Position numbers and translations under genes: made by a program. DNA of 64,000 nt from Actinernus sp. WN-2022 (lineage: Eukaryota; Cnidaria; Anthozoa; Actiniaria; Actinernidae), in contig JAOWCC010000577.1 of NCBI GenBank assembly GCA_030867875.1, positions 89,261,740-89,325,739 on the forward strand. The letters run 5' to 3'. Within the stretch, counting starts at the first letter, position 1. The number at the start of each line of letters is the position of its first letter. Shown here piece by piece: positions 51,501 through 64,000 of the stretch. Under the pieces are notes generated by a model. That model did not search any database. It saw only the letters and a program-made list of their open reading frames with translations, and had not been told where the DNA came from.

Positions 51501-54116
51501 ATTTCTGAGAAAAGCTAAAAACCACTCAATATGCTTCAAAATGATCTCAAACAATCTCTTGGTAGCTTCAGAACCATCAATGGATTAAGTTGGATAAAGA
51601 ATTGAAGTAAAAATCAACATAATTCAAAAATGGTCAAATCTGGATTTTTTTACCAGACCGGGTAGGCGAAAAATCTTAGATTTCTGAGAAAAGCTAACCA
51701 CTCAATATGCTTCAAAATGATCTCAAACAATCTCCTGGTAGCTTCAGAACCATCAATGGATTAAGTTGGAGAAAGCATTGAAGTAAAAATCAACATAATT
51801 CAAAAATGGTCAAATCTTGATTTTTTTAGCCAGACCGGGTAGGTAAAAATCTTGGATTTCTGAGAAAAGCTAAAAACCACTCAATATGCTTCAAAATGAT
51901 CTCAAACAATCTCCTGGTAGCTTCAGAACATCAATGGATTAAGTTGGATAAAGAATTGAAGTAAAAATCAACATAACTCAAAAATGGTCAAATCTTGATT
52001 TTGTTGGCAAAAATCTTAGATTTCTGAGAAAAGCTAAAAACCACTCAATATGCTTCAAAATGATCTCAAACAATCTCCTGGTAGCTTCAGAACATCAATG
52101 GATTAAGTTGGATAAAGAATTGAAGTAAAAATCAACATAATTCAAAAATGGTCAAATCTTGATTTTGTTGGCAAAAATCTTGGATTTCTGAGAAAAGCTA
52201 AAAACCACTCAATATGCTTCAAAATGATATCAAACAATCTCTTGGTAGCTTCAGTACCATCAATGGATTAAGTTGGAGAAAGGATTGAAGTAAAAATCAA
52301 CATAATTCAAAAATGGTCAAATCTTGATTTTGTTGGCAAAAATCTTGGATTTCTGAGAAAAGCTAAAAACCACTCAATATGCTTCAAAATGATATCAAAC
52401 AATCTCTTGGTAGCTTCAGTACCATCAATGGATTAAGTTGGAGAAAGGATTGAAGTAAAAATCAACATAATTCAAAAATGGTCAAATCTCGATTTTTTTT
52501 GCCAGACCGGGTAGGCAAAAAATCTTAGATTTCTGAGAAAAGCTAAAAACCACTCAATATGCTTCAAAATGATCTCAAACAATCTCTTGGTAGCTTCAGA
52601 ACCATCAATGGATTAAGTTGGAGAAAGGATTGAAGTAAAAATCAACATAATTCAAAAATGGTCAAATCTTGCTTTTTTTACCAGACCGGGTAGGCGAAAA
52701 ATCTTAGATTTCTGAGAAAAGCTAAAAACCACTCAATATGCTTCAAAATGATCTCAAACAATCTCCTGGTAGCTTCAGAACATCAATGGATTAAGTTGGA
52801 TAAAGAATTGAAGTAAAAATCAACATAATTCAAAAATGGTCAAATCTGGATTTTTTTTAGCCAGACCGGGTAGGCAAAAATCTTGGATTTCTGAGAAAAG
52901 CTAAAAACCACTCAATATGCTTCAAAATGATCTCAAACAATCTCCTGGTAGCTTCAGAACATCAATGGATTAAGTTGGATAAAGAATTGAAGTAAAAATC
53001 AACATAACTCAAAAATGGTCAAATCTGGATTTTGTTGGCAAAAATCTTGGATTTCTGAGAAAAGCTAAAAACCACTCAATATGCTTCAAAATGATATCAA
53101 ACAATCTCTTGGTAGCTTCAGAACCATCAATGGATTAAGTTGGAGAAAGGATTGAAGTAAAAATCAACATAATTCAAAAATGGTCAAATCTTGATTTTTT
53201 TTGCCAGACCGGGTAGGCAAAAAATCTTAGATTTCTGAGAAAAGCTAAAAACCACTCAATATGCTTCAAAATGATCTCAAACAATCTCTTGGTAGCTTCA
53301 GAACCATCAATGGATTAAGTTGGAGAAAGGATTGAAGTAAAAATCAACATAATTCAAAAATGGTCAAATCTTGCTTTTTTTACCAGACCGGGTAGGCGAA
53401 AAATCTTAGATTTCTGAGAAAAGCTAAAAACCACTCAATATGCTTCAAAATGATCTCAAACAATCTCCTGGTAGCTTCAGAACCATCAATGGATTAAGTT
53501 GGAGAAAGCATTGAAGTAAAAATCAACATAATTCAAAAATGGTCAAATCTTGATTTTTTTAGCCAGACCGGGTAGGCAAAAATCTTGGATTTCTGAGAAA
53601 AGCTAAAAACCACTCAATATGCTTCAAAATGATCTCAAACAATCTCCTGGTAGCTTCAGAACATCAATGGATTAAGTTGGATAAAGAATTGAAGTAAAAA
53701 TCAACATAACTCAAAAATGGTCAAATCTTGATTTTGTTGGCAAAAATCTTAGATTTCTGAGAAAAGCTAAAAACCACTCAATATGCTTCAAAATGATCTC
53801 AAACAATCTCCTGGTAGCTTCAGAACCATCAATGGATTAAGTTGGAGAAAGCATTGAAGTAAAAATCAACATAATTCAAAAATGGTCAAATCTTGATTTT
53901 TTTAGCCAGACCGGGTAGGCAAAAATCTTGGATTTCTGCGAAAAGCTAAAAACCACTCAATATGCTTCAAAATGATCTCAAACAATCTCCTGGTAGCTTC
54001 AGAACATCAATGGATTAAGTTGGATAAAGAATTGAAGTAAAAATCAACATAACTCAAAAATGGTCAAATCTTGATTTTGTTGGCAAAAATCTTGGATTTC
54101 TGAGAAAAGCTAAAAA
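48581..54116. repeat. Right higher-order unit 2 (5536 bp)
   Basis: Between AAAACCCCTC marks at 48581 and 54117. TCTGCGAAAAG marks at 48401 and 53937 and CTCGATTTT marks at 46952 and 52488 give the same 5536-bp spacing. It contains two CTCG monomers 2074 bp apart (50414, 52488). Confidence 0.75.
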
Positions 54117-57100
54117 CCCCTCAATATGCTTCAAAATGATATCAAACAATCTCTTGGTAGCTTCAGAACCATCAATGGATTAAGTTGGAGAAAGGATTGA
54201 AGTAAAAATCAACATAATTCAAAAATGGTCAAATCTGGATTTTTTTACCAGACCGGGTAGGCGAAAAATCTTAGATTTCTGAGAAAAGCTAACCACTCAA
54301 TATGCTTCAAAATGATCTCAAACAATCTCCTGGTAGCTTCAGAACCATCAATGGATTAAGTTGGAGAAAGCATTGAAGTAAAAATCAACATAATTCAAAA
54401 ATGGTCAAATCTTGATTTTTTTAGCCAGACCGGGTAGGTAAAAATCTTGGATTTCTGAGAAAAGCTAAAAACCACTCAATATGCTTCAAAATGATCTCAA
54501 ACAATCTCCTGGTAGCTTCAGAACATCAATGGATTAAGTTGGATAAAGAATTGAAGTAAAAATCAACATAACTCAAAAATGGTCAAATCTTGATTTTGTT
54601 GGCAAAAATCTTAGATTTCTGAGAAAAGCTAAAAACCACTCAATATGCTTCAAAATGATCTCAAACAATCTCCTGGTAGCTTCAGAACATCAATGGATTA
54701 AGTTGGATAAAGAATTGAAGTAAAAATCAACATAATTCAAAAATGGTCAAATCTTGATTTTGTTGGCAAAAATCTTGGATTTCTGAGAAAAGCTAAAAAC
54801 CACTCAATATGCTTCAAAATGATATCAAACAATCTCTTGGTAGCTTCAGTACCATCAATGGATTAAGTTGGAGAAAGGATTGAAGTAAAAATCAACATAA
54901 TTCAAAAATGGTCAAATCTTGATTTTGTTGGCAAAAATCTTGGATTTCTGAGAAAAGCTAAAAACCACTCAATATGCTTCAAAATGATATCAAACAATCT
55001 CTTGGTAGCTTCAGTACCATCAATGGATTAAGTTGGAGAAAGGATTGAAGTAAAAATCAACATAATTCAAAAATGGTCAAATCTCGATTTTTTTTGCCAG
55101 ACCGGGTAGGCAAAAAATCTTAGATTTCTGAGAAAAGCTAAAAACCACTCAATATGCTTCAAAATGATCTCAAACAATCTCTTGGTAGCTTCAGAACCAT
55201 CAATGGATTAAGTTGGAGAAAGGATTGAAGTAAAAATCAACATAATTCAAAAATGGTCAAATCTTGCTTTTTTTACCAGACCGGGTAGGCGAAAAATCTT
55301 AGATTTCTGAGAAAAGCTAAAAACCACTCAATATGCTTCAAAATGATCTCAAACAATCTCCTGGTAGCTTCAGAACATCAATGGATTAAGTTGGATAAAG
55401 AATTGAAGTAAAAATCAACATAATTCAAAAATGGTCAAATCTGGATTTTTTTTTAGCCAGACCGGGTAGGCAAAAATCTTGGATTTCTGAGAAAAGCTAA
55501 AAACCACTCAATATGCTTCAAAATGATCTCAAACAATCTCCTGCTAGCTTCAGAACATCAATGGATTAAGTTGGATAAAGAATTGAAGTAAAAATCAACA
55601 TAACTCAAAAATGGTCAAATCTTGATTTTGTTGGCAAAAATCTTAGATTTCTGAGAAAAGCTAAAAACCACTCAATATGCTTCAAAATGATCTCAAACAA
55701 TCTCCTGGTAGCTTCAGAACCATCAATGGATTAAGTTGGAGAAAGCATTGAAGTAAAAATCAACATAATTCAAAAATGGTCAAATCTTGATTTTTTTAGC
55801 CAGACCGGGTAGGCAAAAATCTTGGATTTCTGAGAAAAGCTAAAAACCACTCAATATGCTTCAAAATGATCTCAAACAATCTCCTGGTAGCTTCAGAACA
55901 TCAATGGATTAAGTTGGATAAAGAATTGAAGTAAAAATCAACATAACTCAAAAATGGTCAAATCTTGATTTTGTTGGCAAAAATCTTGGATTTCTGAGAA
56001 AAGCTAAAAACCACTCAATATGCTTCAAAATGATATCAAACAATCTCTTGGTAGCTTCAGAACCATCAATGGATTAAGTTGGAGAAAGGATTGAAGTAAA
56101 AATCAACATAATTCAAAAATGGTCAAATCTTGATTTTTTTTGCCAGACCGGGTAGGCAAAAAATCTTAGATTTCTGAGAAAAGCTAAAAACCACTCAATA
56201 TGCTTCAAAATGATCTCAAACAATCTCTTGGTAGCTTCAGAACCATCAATGGATTAAGTTGGATAAAGAATTGAAGTAAAAATCAACATAATTCAAAAAT
56301 GGTCAAATCTGGATTTTTTTACCAGACCGGGTAGGCGAAAAATCTTAGATTTCTGAGAAAAGCTAACCACTCAATATGCTTCAAAATGATCTCAAACAAT
56401 CTCCTGGTAGCTTCAGAACCATCAATGGATTAAGTTGGAGAAAGCATTGAAGTAAAAATCAACATAATTCAAAAATGGTCAAATCTTGATTTTTTTAGCC
56501 AGACCGGGTAGGTAAAAATCTTGGATTTCTGAGAAAAGCTAAAAACCACTCAATATGCTTCAAAATGATCTCAAACAATCTCCTGGTAGCTTCAGAACAT
56601 CAATGGATTAAGTTGGATAAAGAATTGAAGTAAAAATCAACATAACTCAAAAATGGTCAAATCTTGATTTTGTTGGCAAAAATCTTAGATTTCTGAGAAA
56701 AGCTAAAAACCACTCAATATGCTTCAAAATGATCTCAAACAATCTCCTGGTAGCTTCAGAACATCAATGGATTAAGTTGGATAAAGAATTGAAGTAAAAA
56801 TCAACATAATTCAAAAATGGTCAAATCTTGATTTTGTTGGCAAAAATCTTGGATTTCTGAGAAAAGCTAAAAACCACTCAATATGCTTCAAAATGATATC
56901 AAACAATCTCTTGGTAGCTTCAGTACCATCAATGGATTAAGTTGGAGAAAGGATTGAAGTAAAAATCAACATAATTCAAAAATGGTCAAATCTTGATTTT
57001 GTTGGCAAAAATCTTGGATTTCTGAGAAAAGCTAAAAACCACTCAATATGCTTCAAAATGATATCAAACAATCTCTTGGTAGCTTCAGTACCATCAATGG

Positions 57101-58785
57101 ATTAAGTTGGAGAAAGGATTGAAGTAAAAATCAACATAATTCAAAAATGGTCAAATCTCGATTTTTTTTGCCAGACCGGGTAGGCAAAAAATCTTAGATT
57201 TCTGAGAAAAGCTAAAAACCACTCAATATGCTTCAAAATGATCTCAAACAATCTCTTGGTAGCTTCAGAACCATCAATGGATTAAGTTGGAGAAAGGATT
57301 GAAGTAAAAATCAACATAATTCAAAAATGGTCAAATCTTGCTTTTTTTACCAGACCGGGTAGGCGAAAAATCTTAGATTTCTGAGAAAAGCTAAAAACCA
57401 CTCAATATGCTTCAAAATGATCTCAAACAATCTCCTGGTAGCTTCAGAACATCAATGGATTAAGTTGGATAAAGAATTGAAGTAAAAATCAACATAATTC
57501 AAAAATGGTCAAATCTGGATTTTTTTTAGCCAGACCGGGTAGGCAAAAATCTTGGATTTCTGAGAAAAGCTAAAAACCACTCAATATGCTTCAAAATGAT
57601 CTCAAACAATCTCCTGGTAGCTTCAGAACATCAATGGATTAAGTTGGATAAAGAATTGAAGTAAAAATCAACATAACTCAAAAATGGTCAAATCTGGATT
57701 TTGTTGGCAAAAATCTTGGATTTCTGAGAAAAGCTAAAAACCACTCAATATGCTTCAAAATGATATCAAACAATCTCTTGGTAGCTTCAGAACCATCAAT
57801 GGATTAAGTTGGAGAAAGGATTGAAGTAAAAATCAACATAATTCAAAAATGGTCAAATCTTGATTTTTTTTGCCAGACCGGGTAGGCAAAAAATCTTAGA
57901 TTTCTGAGAAAAGCTAAAAACCACTCAATATGCTTCAAAATGATCTCAAACAATCTCTTGGTAGCTTCAGAACCATCAATGGATTAAGTTGGAGAAAGGA
58001 TTGAAGTAAAAATCAACATAATTCAAAAATGGTCAAATCTTGCTTTTTTTACCAGACCGGGTAGGCGAAAAATCTTAGATTTCTGAGAAAAGCTAAAAAC
58101 CACTCAATATGCTTCAAAATGATCTCAAACAATCTCCTGGTAGCTTCAGAACCATCAATGGATTAAGTTGGAGAAAGCATTGAAGTAAAAATCAACATAA
58201 TTCAAAAATGGTCAAATCTTGATTTTTTTAGCCAGACCGGGTAGGCAAAAATCTTGGATTTCTGAGAAAAGCTAAAAACCACTCAATATGCTTCAAAATG
58301 ATCTCAAACAATCTCCTGGTAGCTTCAGAACATCAATGGATTAAGTTGGATAAAGAATTGAAGTAAAAATCAACATAACTCAAAAATGGTCAAATCTTGA
58401 TTTTGTTGGCAAAAATCTTAGATTTCTGAGAAAAGCTAAAAACCACTCAATATGCTTCAAAATGATCTCAAACAATCTCCTGGTAGCTTCAGAACCATCA
58501 ATGGATTAAGTTGGAGAAAGCATTGAAGTAAAAATCAACATAATTCAAAAATGGTCAAATCTTGATTTTTTTAGCCAGACCGGGTAGGCAAAAATCTTGG
58601 ATTTCTGCGAAAAGCTAAAAACCACTCAATATGCTTCAAAATGATCTCAAACAATCTCCTGGTAGCTTCAGAACATCAATGGATTAAGTTGGATAAAGAA
58701 TTGAAGTAAAAATCAACATAACTCAAAAATGGTCAAATCTTGATTTTGTTGGCAAAAATCTTGGATTTCTGAGAAAAGCTAAAAA
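54117..58785. repeat. Right higher-order unit 3 (4669 bp)
   Basis: Between AAAACCCCTC marks at 54117 and 58786. TCTGCG marks (53937, 58606) and CTCG marks (52488, 57157; 50414, 55083) give the same 4669-bp spacing. It is 867 bp, about five monomers, shorter than unit 2. Confidence 0.75.
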
Positions 58786-61700
58786 CCCCTCAATATGCTT
58801 CAAAATGATATCAAACAATCTCTTGGTAGCTTCAGAACCATCAATGGATTAAGTTGGAGAAAGGATTGAAGTAAAAATCAACATAATTCAAAAATGGTCA
58901 AATCTTGATTTTTTTTGCCAGACCGGGTAGGCAAAAAATCTTAGATTTCTGAGAAAAGCTAAAAACCACTCAATATGCTTCAAAATGATCTCAAACAATC
59001 TCCTGGTAGCTTCAGAACATCAATGGATTAAGTTGGATAAAGAATTGAAGTAAAAATCAACATAACTCAAAAATGGTCAAATCTTGATTTTGTTGGCAAA
59101 AATCTTAGATTTCTGAGAAAAGCTAAAAACCACTCAATATGCTTCAAAATGATCTCAAACAATCTCCTGGTAGCTTCAGAACCATCAATGGATTAAGTTG
59201 GAGAAAGCATTGAAGTAAAAATCAACATAATTCAAAAATGGTCAAATCTTGATTTTTTTAGCCAGACCGGGTAGGCAAAAATCTTGGATTTCTGAGAAAA
59301 GCTAAAAACCACTCAATATGCTTCAAAATGATCTCAAACAATCTCCTGGTAGCTTCAGAACATCAATGGATTAAGTTGGATAAAGAATTGAAGTAAAAAT
59401 CAACATAACTCAAAAATGGTCAAATCTTGATTTTGTTGGCAAAAATCTTGGATTTCTGAGAAAAGCTAAAAACCACTCAATATGCTTCAAAATGATATCA
59501 AACAATCTCTTGGTAGCTTCAGAACCATCAATGGATTAAGTTGGAGAAAGGATTGAAGTAAAAATCAACATAATTCAAAAATGGTCAAATCTTGATTTTT
59601 TTTGCCAGACCGGGTAGGCAAAAAATCTTAGATTTCTGAGAAAAGCTAAAAACCACTCAATATGCTTCAAAATGATCTCAAACAATCTCTTGGTAGCTTC
59701 AGAACCATCAATGGATTAAGTTGGATAAAGAATTGAAGTAAAAATCAACATAATTCAAAAATGGTCAAATCTGGATTTTTTTACCAGACCGGGTAGGCGA
59801 AAAATCTTAGATTTCTGAGAAAAGCTAACCACTCAATATGCTTCAAAATGATCTCAAACAATCTCCTGGTAGCTTCAGAACCATCAATGGATTAAGTTGG
59901 AGAAAGCATTGAAGTAAAAATCAACATAATTCAAAAATGGTCAAATCTTGATTTTTTTAGCCAGACCGGGTAGGTAAAAATCTTGGATTTCTGAGAAAAG
60001 CTAAAAACCACTCAATATGCTTCAAAATGATCTCAAACAATCTCCTGGTAGCTTCAGAACATCAATGGATTAAGTTGGATAAAGAATTGAAGTAAAAATC
60101 AACATAACTCAAAAATGGTCAAATCTTGATTTTGTTGGCAAAAATCTTAGATTTCTGAGAAAAGCTAAAAACCACTCAATATGCTTCAAAATGATCTCAA
60201 ACAATCTCCTGGTAGCTTCAGAACATCAATGGATTAAGTTGGATAAAGAATTGAAGTAAAAATCAACATAATTCAAAAATGGTCAAATCTTGATTTTGTT
60301 GGCAAAAATCTTGGATTTCTGAGAAAAGCTAAAAACCACTCAATATGCTTCAAAATGATATCAAACAATCTCTTGGTAGCTTCAGTACCATCAATGGATT
60401 AAGTTGGAGAAAGGATTGAAGTAAAAATCAACATAATTCAAAAATGGTCAAATCTTGATTTTGTTGGCAAAAATCTTGGATTTCTGAGAAAAGCTAAAAA
60501 CCACTCAATATGCTTCAAAATGATATCAAACAATCTCTTGGTAGCTTCAGTACCATCAATGGATTAAGTTGGAGAAAGGATTGAAGTAAAAATCAACATA
60601 ATTCAAAAATGGTCAAATCTCGATTTTTTTTGCCAGACCGGGTAGGCAAAAAATCTTAGATTTCTGAGAAAAGCTAAAAACCACTCAATATGCTTCAAAA
60701 TGATCTCAAACAATCTCTTGGTAGCTTCAGAACCATCAATGGATTAAGTTGGAGAAAGGATTGAAGTAAAAATCAACATAATTCAAAAATGGTCAAATCT
60801 TGCTTTTTTTACCAGACCGGGTAGGCGAAAAATCTTAGATTTCTGAGAAAAGCTAAAAACCACTCAATATGCTTCAAAATGATCTCAAACAATCTCCTGG
60901 TAGCTTCAGAACATCAATGGATTAAGTTGGATAAAGAATTGAAGTAAAAATCAACATAATTCAAAAATGGTCAAATCTGGATTTTTTTTTAGCCAGACCG
61001 GGTAGGCAAAAATCTTGGATTTCTGAGAAAAGCTAAAAACCACTCAATATGCTTCAAAATGATCTCAAACAATCTCCTGCTAGCTTCAGAACATCAATGG
61101 ATTAAGTTGGATAAAGAATTGAAGTAAAAATCAACATAATTCAAAAATGGTCAAATCAGAATTTTTTTTTGGCAAAAATCTTGGATTTCTGAGAAAAGCT
61201 AAAAACCACTCAATATGCTTCAAAATGATCTCAAACAATCTCCTGGTAGCTTCAGAACCATCAATGGATTAAATTGGAGAAAGCATTGAAGTAAAAATCA
61301 ACATAATTCAAAAATGGACAAATCTGGATTTTTTTAGCCAGACCGGGTAGGCAAAAATCTTGGATTTCTGAGAAAAGCTAAAAACCACTCAATATGCTTC
61401 AAAATGATCTCAAACAATCTCCTGCTAGCTTCAGAACATCAATGGATTAAGTTGGATAAAGAATTGAAGTAAAAATCAACATAACTCAAAAATGGTCAAA
61501 TCTTGATTTTGTTGGCAAAAATCTTGGATTTCTGAGAAAAGCTAAAAACCACTCAATATGCTTCAAAATGATCTCAAACAATCTCCTGGTAGCTTCAGAA
61601 CATCAATGGATTAAGTTGGAGAAAGGATTGAAGTAAAAATCAACATAATTCAAAAATGGTCAAATCTTGATTTTTTTTGCCAGACCGGGTAGGCAAAAAT

Positions 61701-63293
61701 CTTAGATTTCTGAGAAAAGCTAAAAACCACTCAATATGCTTCAAAATGATCTCAAACAATCTCTTGGTAGCTTCAGAACCATCAATGGATTAAGTTGGAG
61801 AAAGGATTGAAGTAAAAATCAACATAATTCAAAAATGGTCAAATCTTGCTTTTTTTACCAGACCGGGTAGGCGAAAAATCTTAGATTTCTGAGAAAAGCT
61901 AAAAACCACTCAATATGCTTCAAAATGATCTCAAACAATCTCCTGTTAGCTTCAGAACATCAATGGATTAAGTTGGATAAAGAATTGAAGTAAAAATCAA
62001 CATAATTCAAAAATGGTCAAATCTGGATTTTTTTTAGCCAGACCGGGTAGGCAAAAATCTTGGATTTCTGAGAAAAGCTAAAAACCACTCAATATGCTTC
62101 AAAATGATCTCAAACAATCTCCTGGTAGCTTCAGAACATCAATGGATTAAGTTGGATAAAGAATTGAAGTAAAAATCAACATAACTCAAAAATGGTCAAA
62201 TCTGGATTTTGTTGGCAAAAATCTTGGATTTCTGAGAAAAGCTAAAAACCACTCAATATGCTTCAAAATGATATCAAACAATCTCTTGGTAGCTTCAGAA
62301 CCATCAATGGATTAAGTTGGAGAAAGGATTGAAGTAAAAATCAACATAATTCAAAAATGGTCAAATCTTGATTTTTTTTGCCAGACCGGGTAGGCAAAAA
62401 ATCTTAGATTTCTGAGAAAAGCTAAAAACCACTCAATATGCTTCAAAATGATCTCAAACAATCTCTTGGTAGCTTCAGAACCATCAATGGATTAAGTTGG
62501 AGAAAGGATTGAAGTAAAAATCAACATAATTCAAAAATGGTCAAATCTTGCTTTTTTTACCAGACCGGGTAGGCGAAAAATCTTAGATTTCTGAGAAAAG
62601 CTAAAAACCACTCAATATGCTTCAAAATGATCTCAAACAATCTCCTGGTAGCTTCAGAACCATCAATGGATTAAGTTGGAGAAAGCATTGAAGTAAAAAT
62701 CAACATAATTCAAAAATGGTCAAATCTTGATTTTTTTAGCCAGACCGGGTAGGCAAAAATCTTGGATTTCTGAGAAAAGCTAAAAACCACTCAATATGCT
62801 TCAAAATGATCTCAAACAATCTCCTGGTAGCTTCAGAACATCAATGGATTAAGTTGGATAAAGAATTGAAGTAAAAATCAACATAACTCAAAAATGGTCA
62901 AATCTTGATTTTGTTGGCAAAAATCTTAGATTTCTGAGAAAAGCTAAAAACCACTCAATATGCTTCAAAATGATCTCAAACAATCTCCTGGTAGCTTCAG
63001 AACCATCAATGGATTAAGTTGGAGAAAGCATTGAAGTAAAAATCAACATAATTCAAAAATGGTCAAATCTTGATTTTTTTAGCCAGACCGGGTAGGCAAA
63101 AATCTTGGATTTCTGAGAAAAGCTAAAAACCACTCAATATGCTTCAAAATGATCTCAAACAATCTCCTGGTAGCTTCAGAACATCAATGGATTAAGTTGG
63201 ATAAAGAATTGAAGTAAAAATCAACATAACTCAAAAATGGTCAAATCTTGATTTTGTTGGCAAAAATCTTGGATTTCTGAGAAAAGCTAAAAA
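58786..63293. repeat. Right higher-order unit 4 (4508 bp), carries the empty-site copy
   Basis: Between AAAACCCCTC marks at 58786 and 63294. It includes the segment 59098-61244 that matches the left flank of the transposon, and the monomer that matches its right flank. From 61.6 kb on it matches 43.4-45.9 kb at an offset of 18175 bp. Confidence 0.7.
61245..61253. other. Paralogous empty target site of the transposon
   Basis: Single GGTAGCTTC in a satellite segment that matches both flanks of the insertion. Upstream it aligns with 26820-28966 at constant offset, including the rare TCAAATCAGAA monomer. Downstream it aligns with 38512 to about 38640, including ATTAAATTGG and ATGGACAAAT. It shows the sequence before insertion and fixes the duplication at nine bases. 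Confidence 0.88.
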
Positions 63294-64000
63294 CCCCTCA
63301 ATATGCTTCAAAATGATATCAAACAATCTCTTGGTAGCTTCAGAACCATCAATGGATTAAGTTGGAGAAAGGATTGAAGTAAAAATCAACATAATTCAAA
63401 AATGGTCAAATCTTGATTTTTTTTGCCAGACCGGGTAGGCAAAAAATCTTAGATTTCTGAGAAAAGCTAAAAACCACTCAATATGCTTCAAAATGATCTC
63501 AAACAATCTCCTGGTAGCTTCAGAACATCAATGGATTAAGTTGGATAAAGAATTGAAGTAAAAATCAACATAACTCAAAAATGGTCAAATCTTGATTTTG
63601 TTGGCAAAAATCTTAGATTTCTGAGAAAAGCTAAAAACCACTCAATATGCTTCAAAATGATCTCAAACAATCTCCTGGTAGCTTCAGAACCATCAATGGA
63701 TTAAGTTGGAGAAAGCATTGAAGTAAAAATCAACATAATTCAAAAATGGTCAAATCTTGATTTTTTTAGCCAGACCGGGTAGGCAAAAATCTTGGATTTC
63801 TGAGAAAAGCTAAAAACCACTCAATATGCTTCAAAATGATCTCAAACAATCTCCTGGTAGCTTCAGAACATCAATGGATTAAGTTGGATAAAGAATTGAA
63901 GTAAAAATCAACATAACTCAAAAATGGTCAAATCTTGATTTTGTTGGCAAAAATCTTGGATTTCTGAGAAAAGCTAAAAACCACTCAATATGCTTCAAAA

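Larger units (their letters stand above)
38503..64000. repeat. Right satellite array (same satellite, subtype B)
   Basis: Continuation of the left array in the same orientation and phase, roughly 145 monomers by length, running off the window end. All monomers are subtype B: AGAACCATC and GGAGAAAG variants are frequent, and I find no TACGCTTC. Short and long monomers are interspersed as on the left. No gene is present. Confidence 0.97.

Overview
The window is eukaryotic DNA, most likely from a marine invertebrate animal. It holds a very long AT-rich satellite array in which one 9.5-kb, gene-carrying DNA transposon is embedded. The genes have GT-AG introns with pyrimidine-rich acceptors and there is no bacterial-style gene packing. 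The two genes belong to families I associate with transposon expansions in cnidarians, sponges, molluscs and fungi. The species cannot be named from the sequence.

Layout: 1-28975 and 38503-64000 are head-to-tail copies of one satellite, always in the same orientation. It has two interspersed monomer classes: about 178-181 bp with a GC-richer box (GCCAGACCGGGTAGG), and about 164 bp without it. Higher-order repeats are stacked on this: a trimer of about 521 bp, blocks of 1042 and 1562 bp, an 8027/9069-bp super-repeat on the left, and spacings of 3462, 5536, 4669 and 4508 bp (18175 bp in total) on the right. No gene is visible in either array.

28976-38502 (9527 bp) is the transposon. It has 89-bp terminal inverted repeats, identical at all 89 positions, and a perfect 9-bp target duplication (GGTAGCTTC). 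A matching satellite segment without the insertion lies in the same window at 61245-61253 and confirms both boundaries. Two genes start just inside the two ends and converge on the centre. The plus-strand gene (four exons, 1050 residues) is a DUF6589-like protein that looks like a DDE-type transposase. The minus-strand gene (two exons, 627 residues) is a RecQ-type superfamily 2 helicase with all main motifs present. The reading frames are open and the splice sites join in phase, so the element looks young and possibly competent. The inferred division of labour is that the transposase cuts and joins the ends while the helicase unwinds DNA during transposition or repair.

The non-coding parts of the element carry smaller inserts. 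These are fold-back repeats in introns 2 and 3, tandem G-tract hairpins downstream of the transposase, and a 506-bp element with an 8-bp target duplication between the convergent gene ends. That last insert carries candidate poly(A) signals for both genes.
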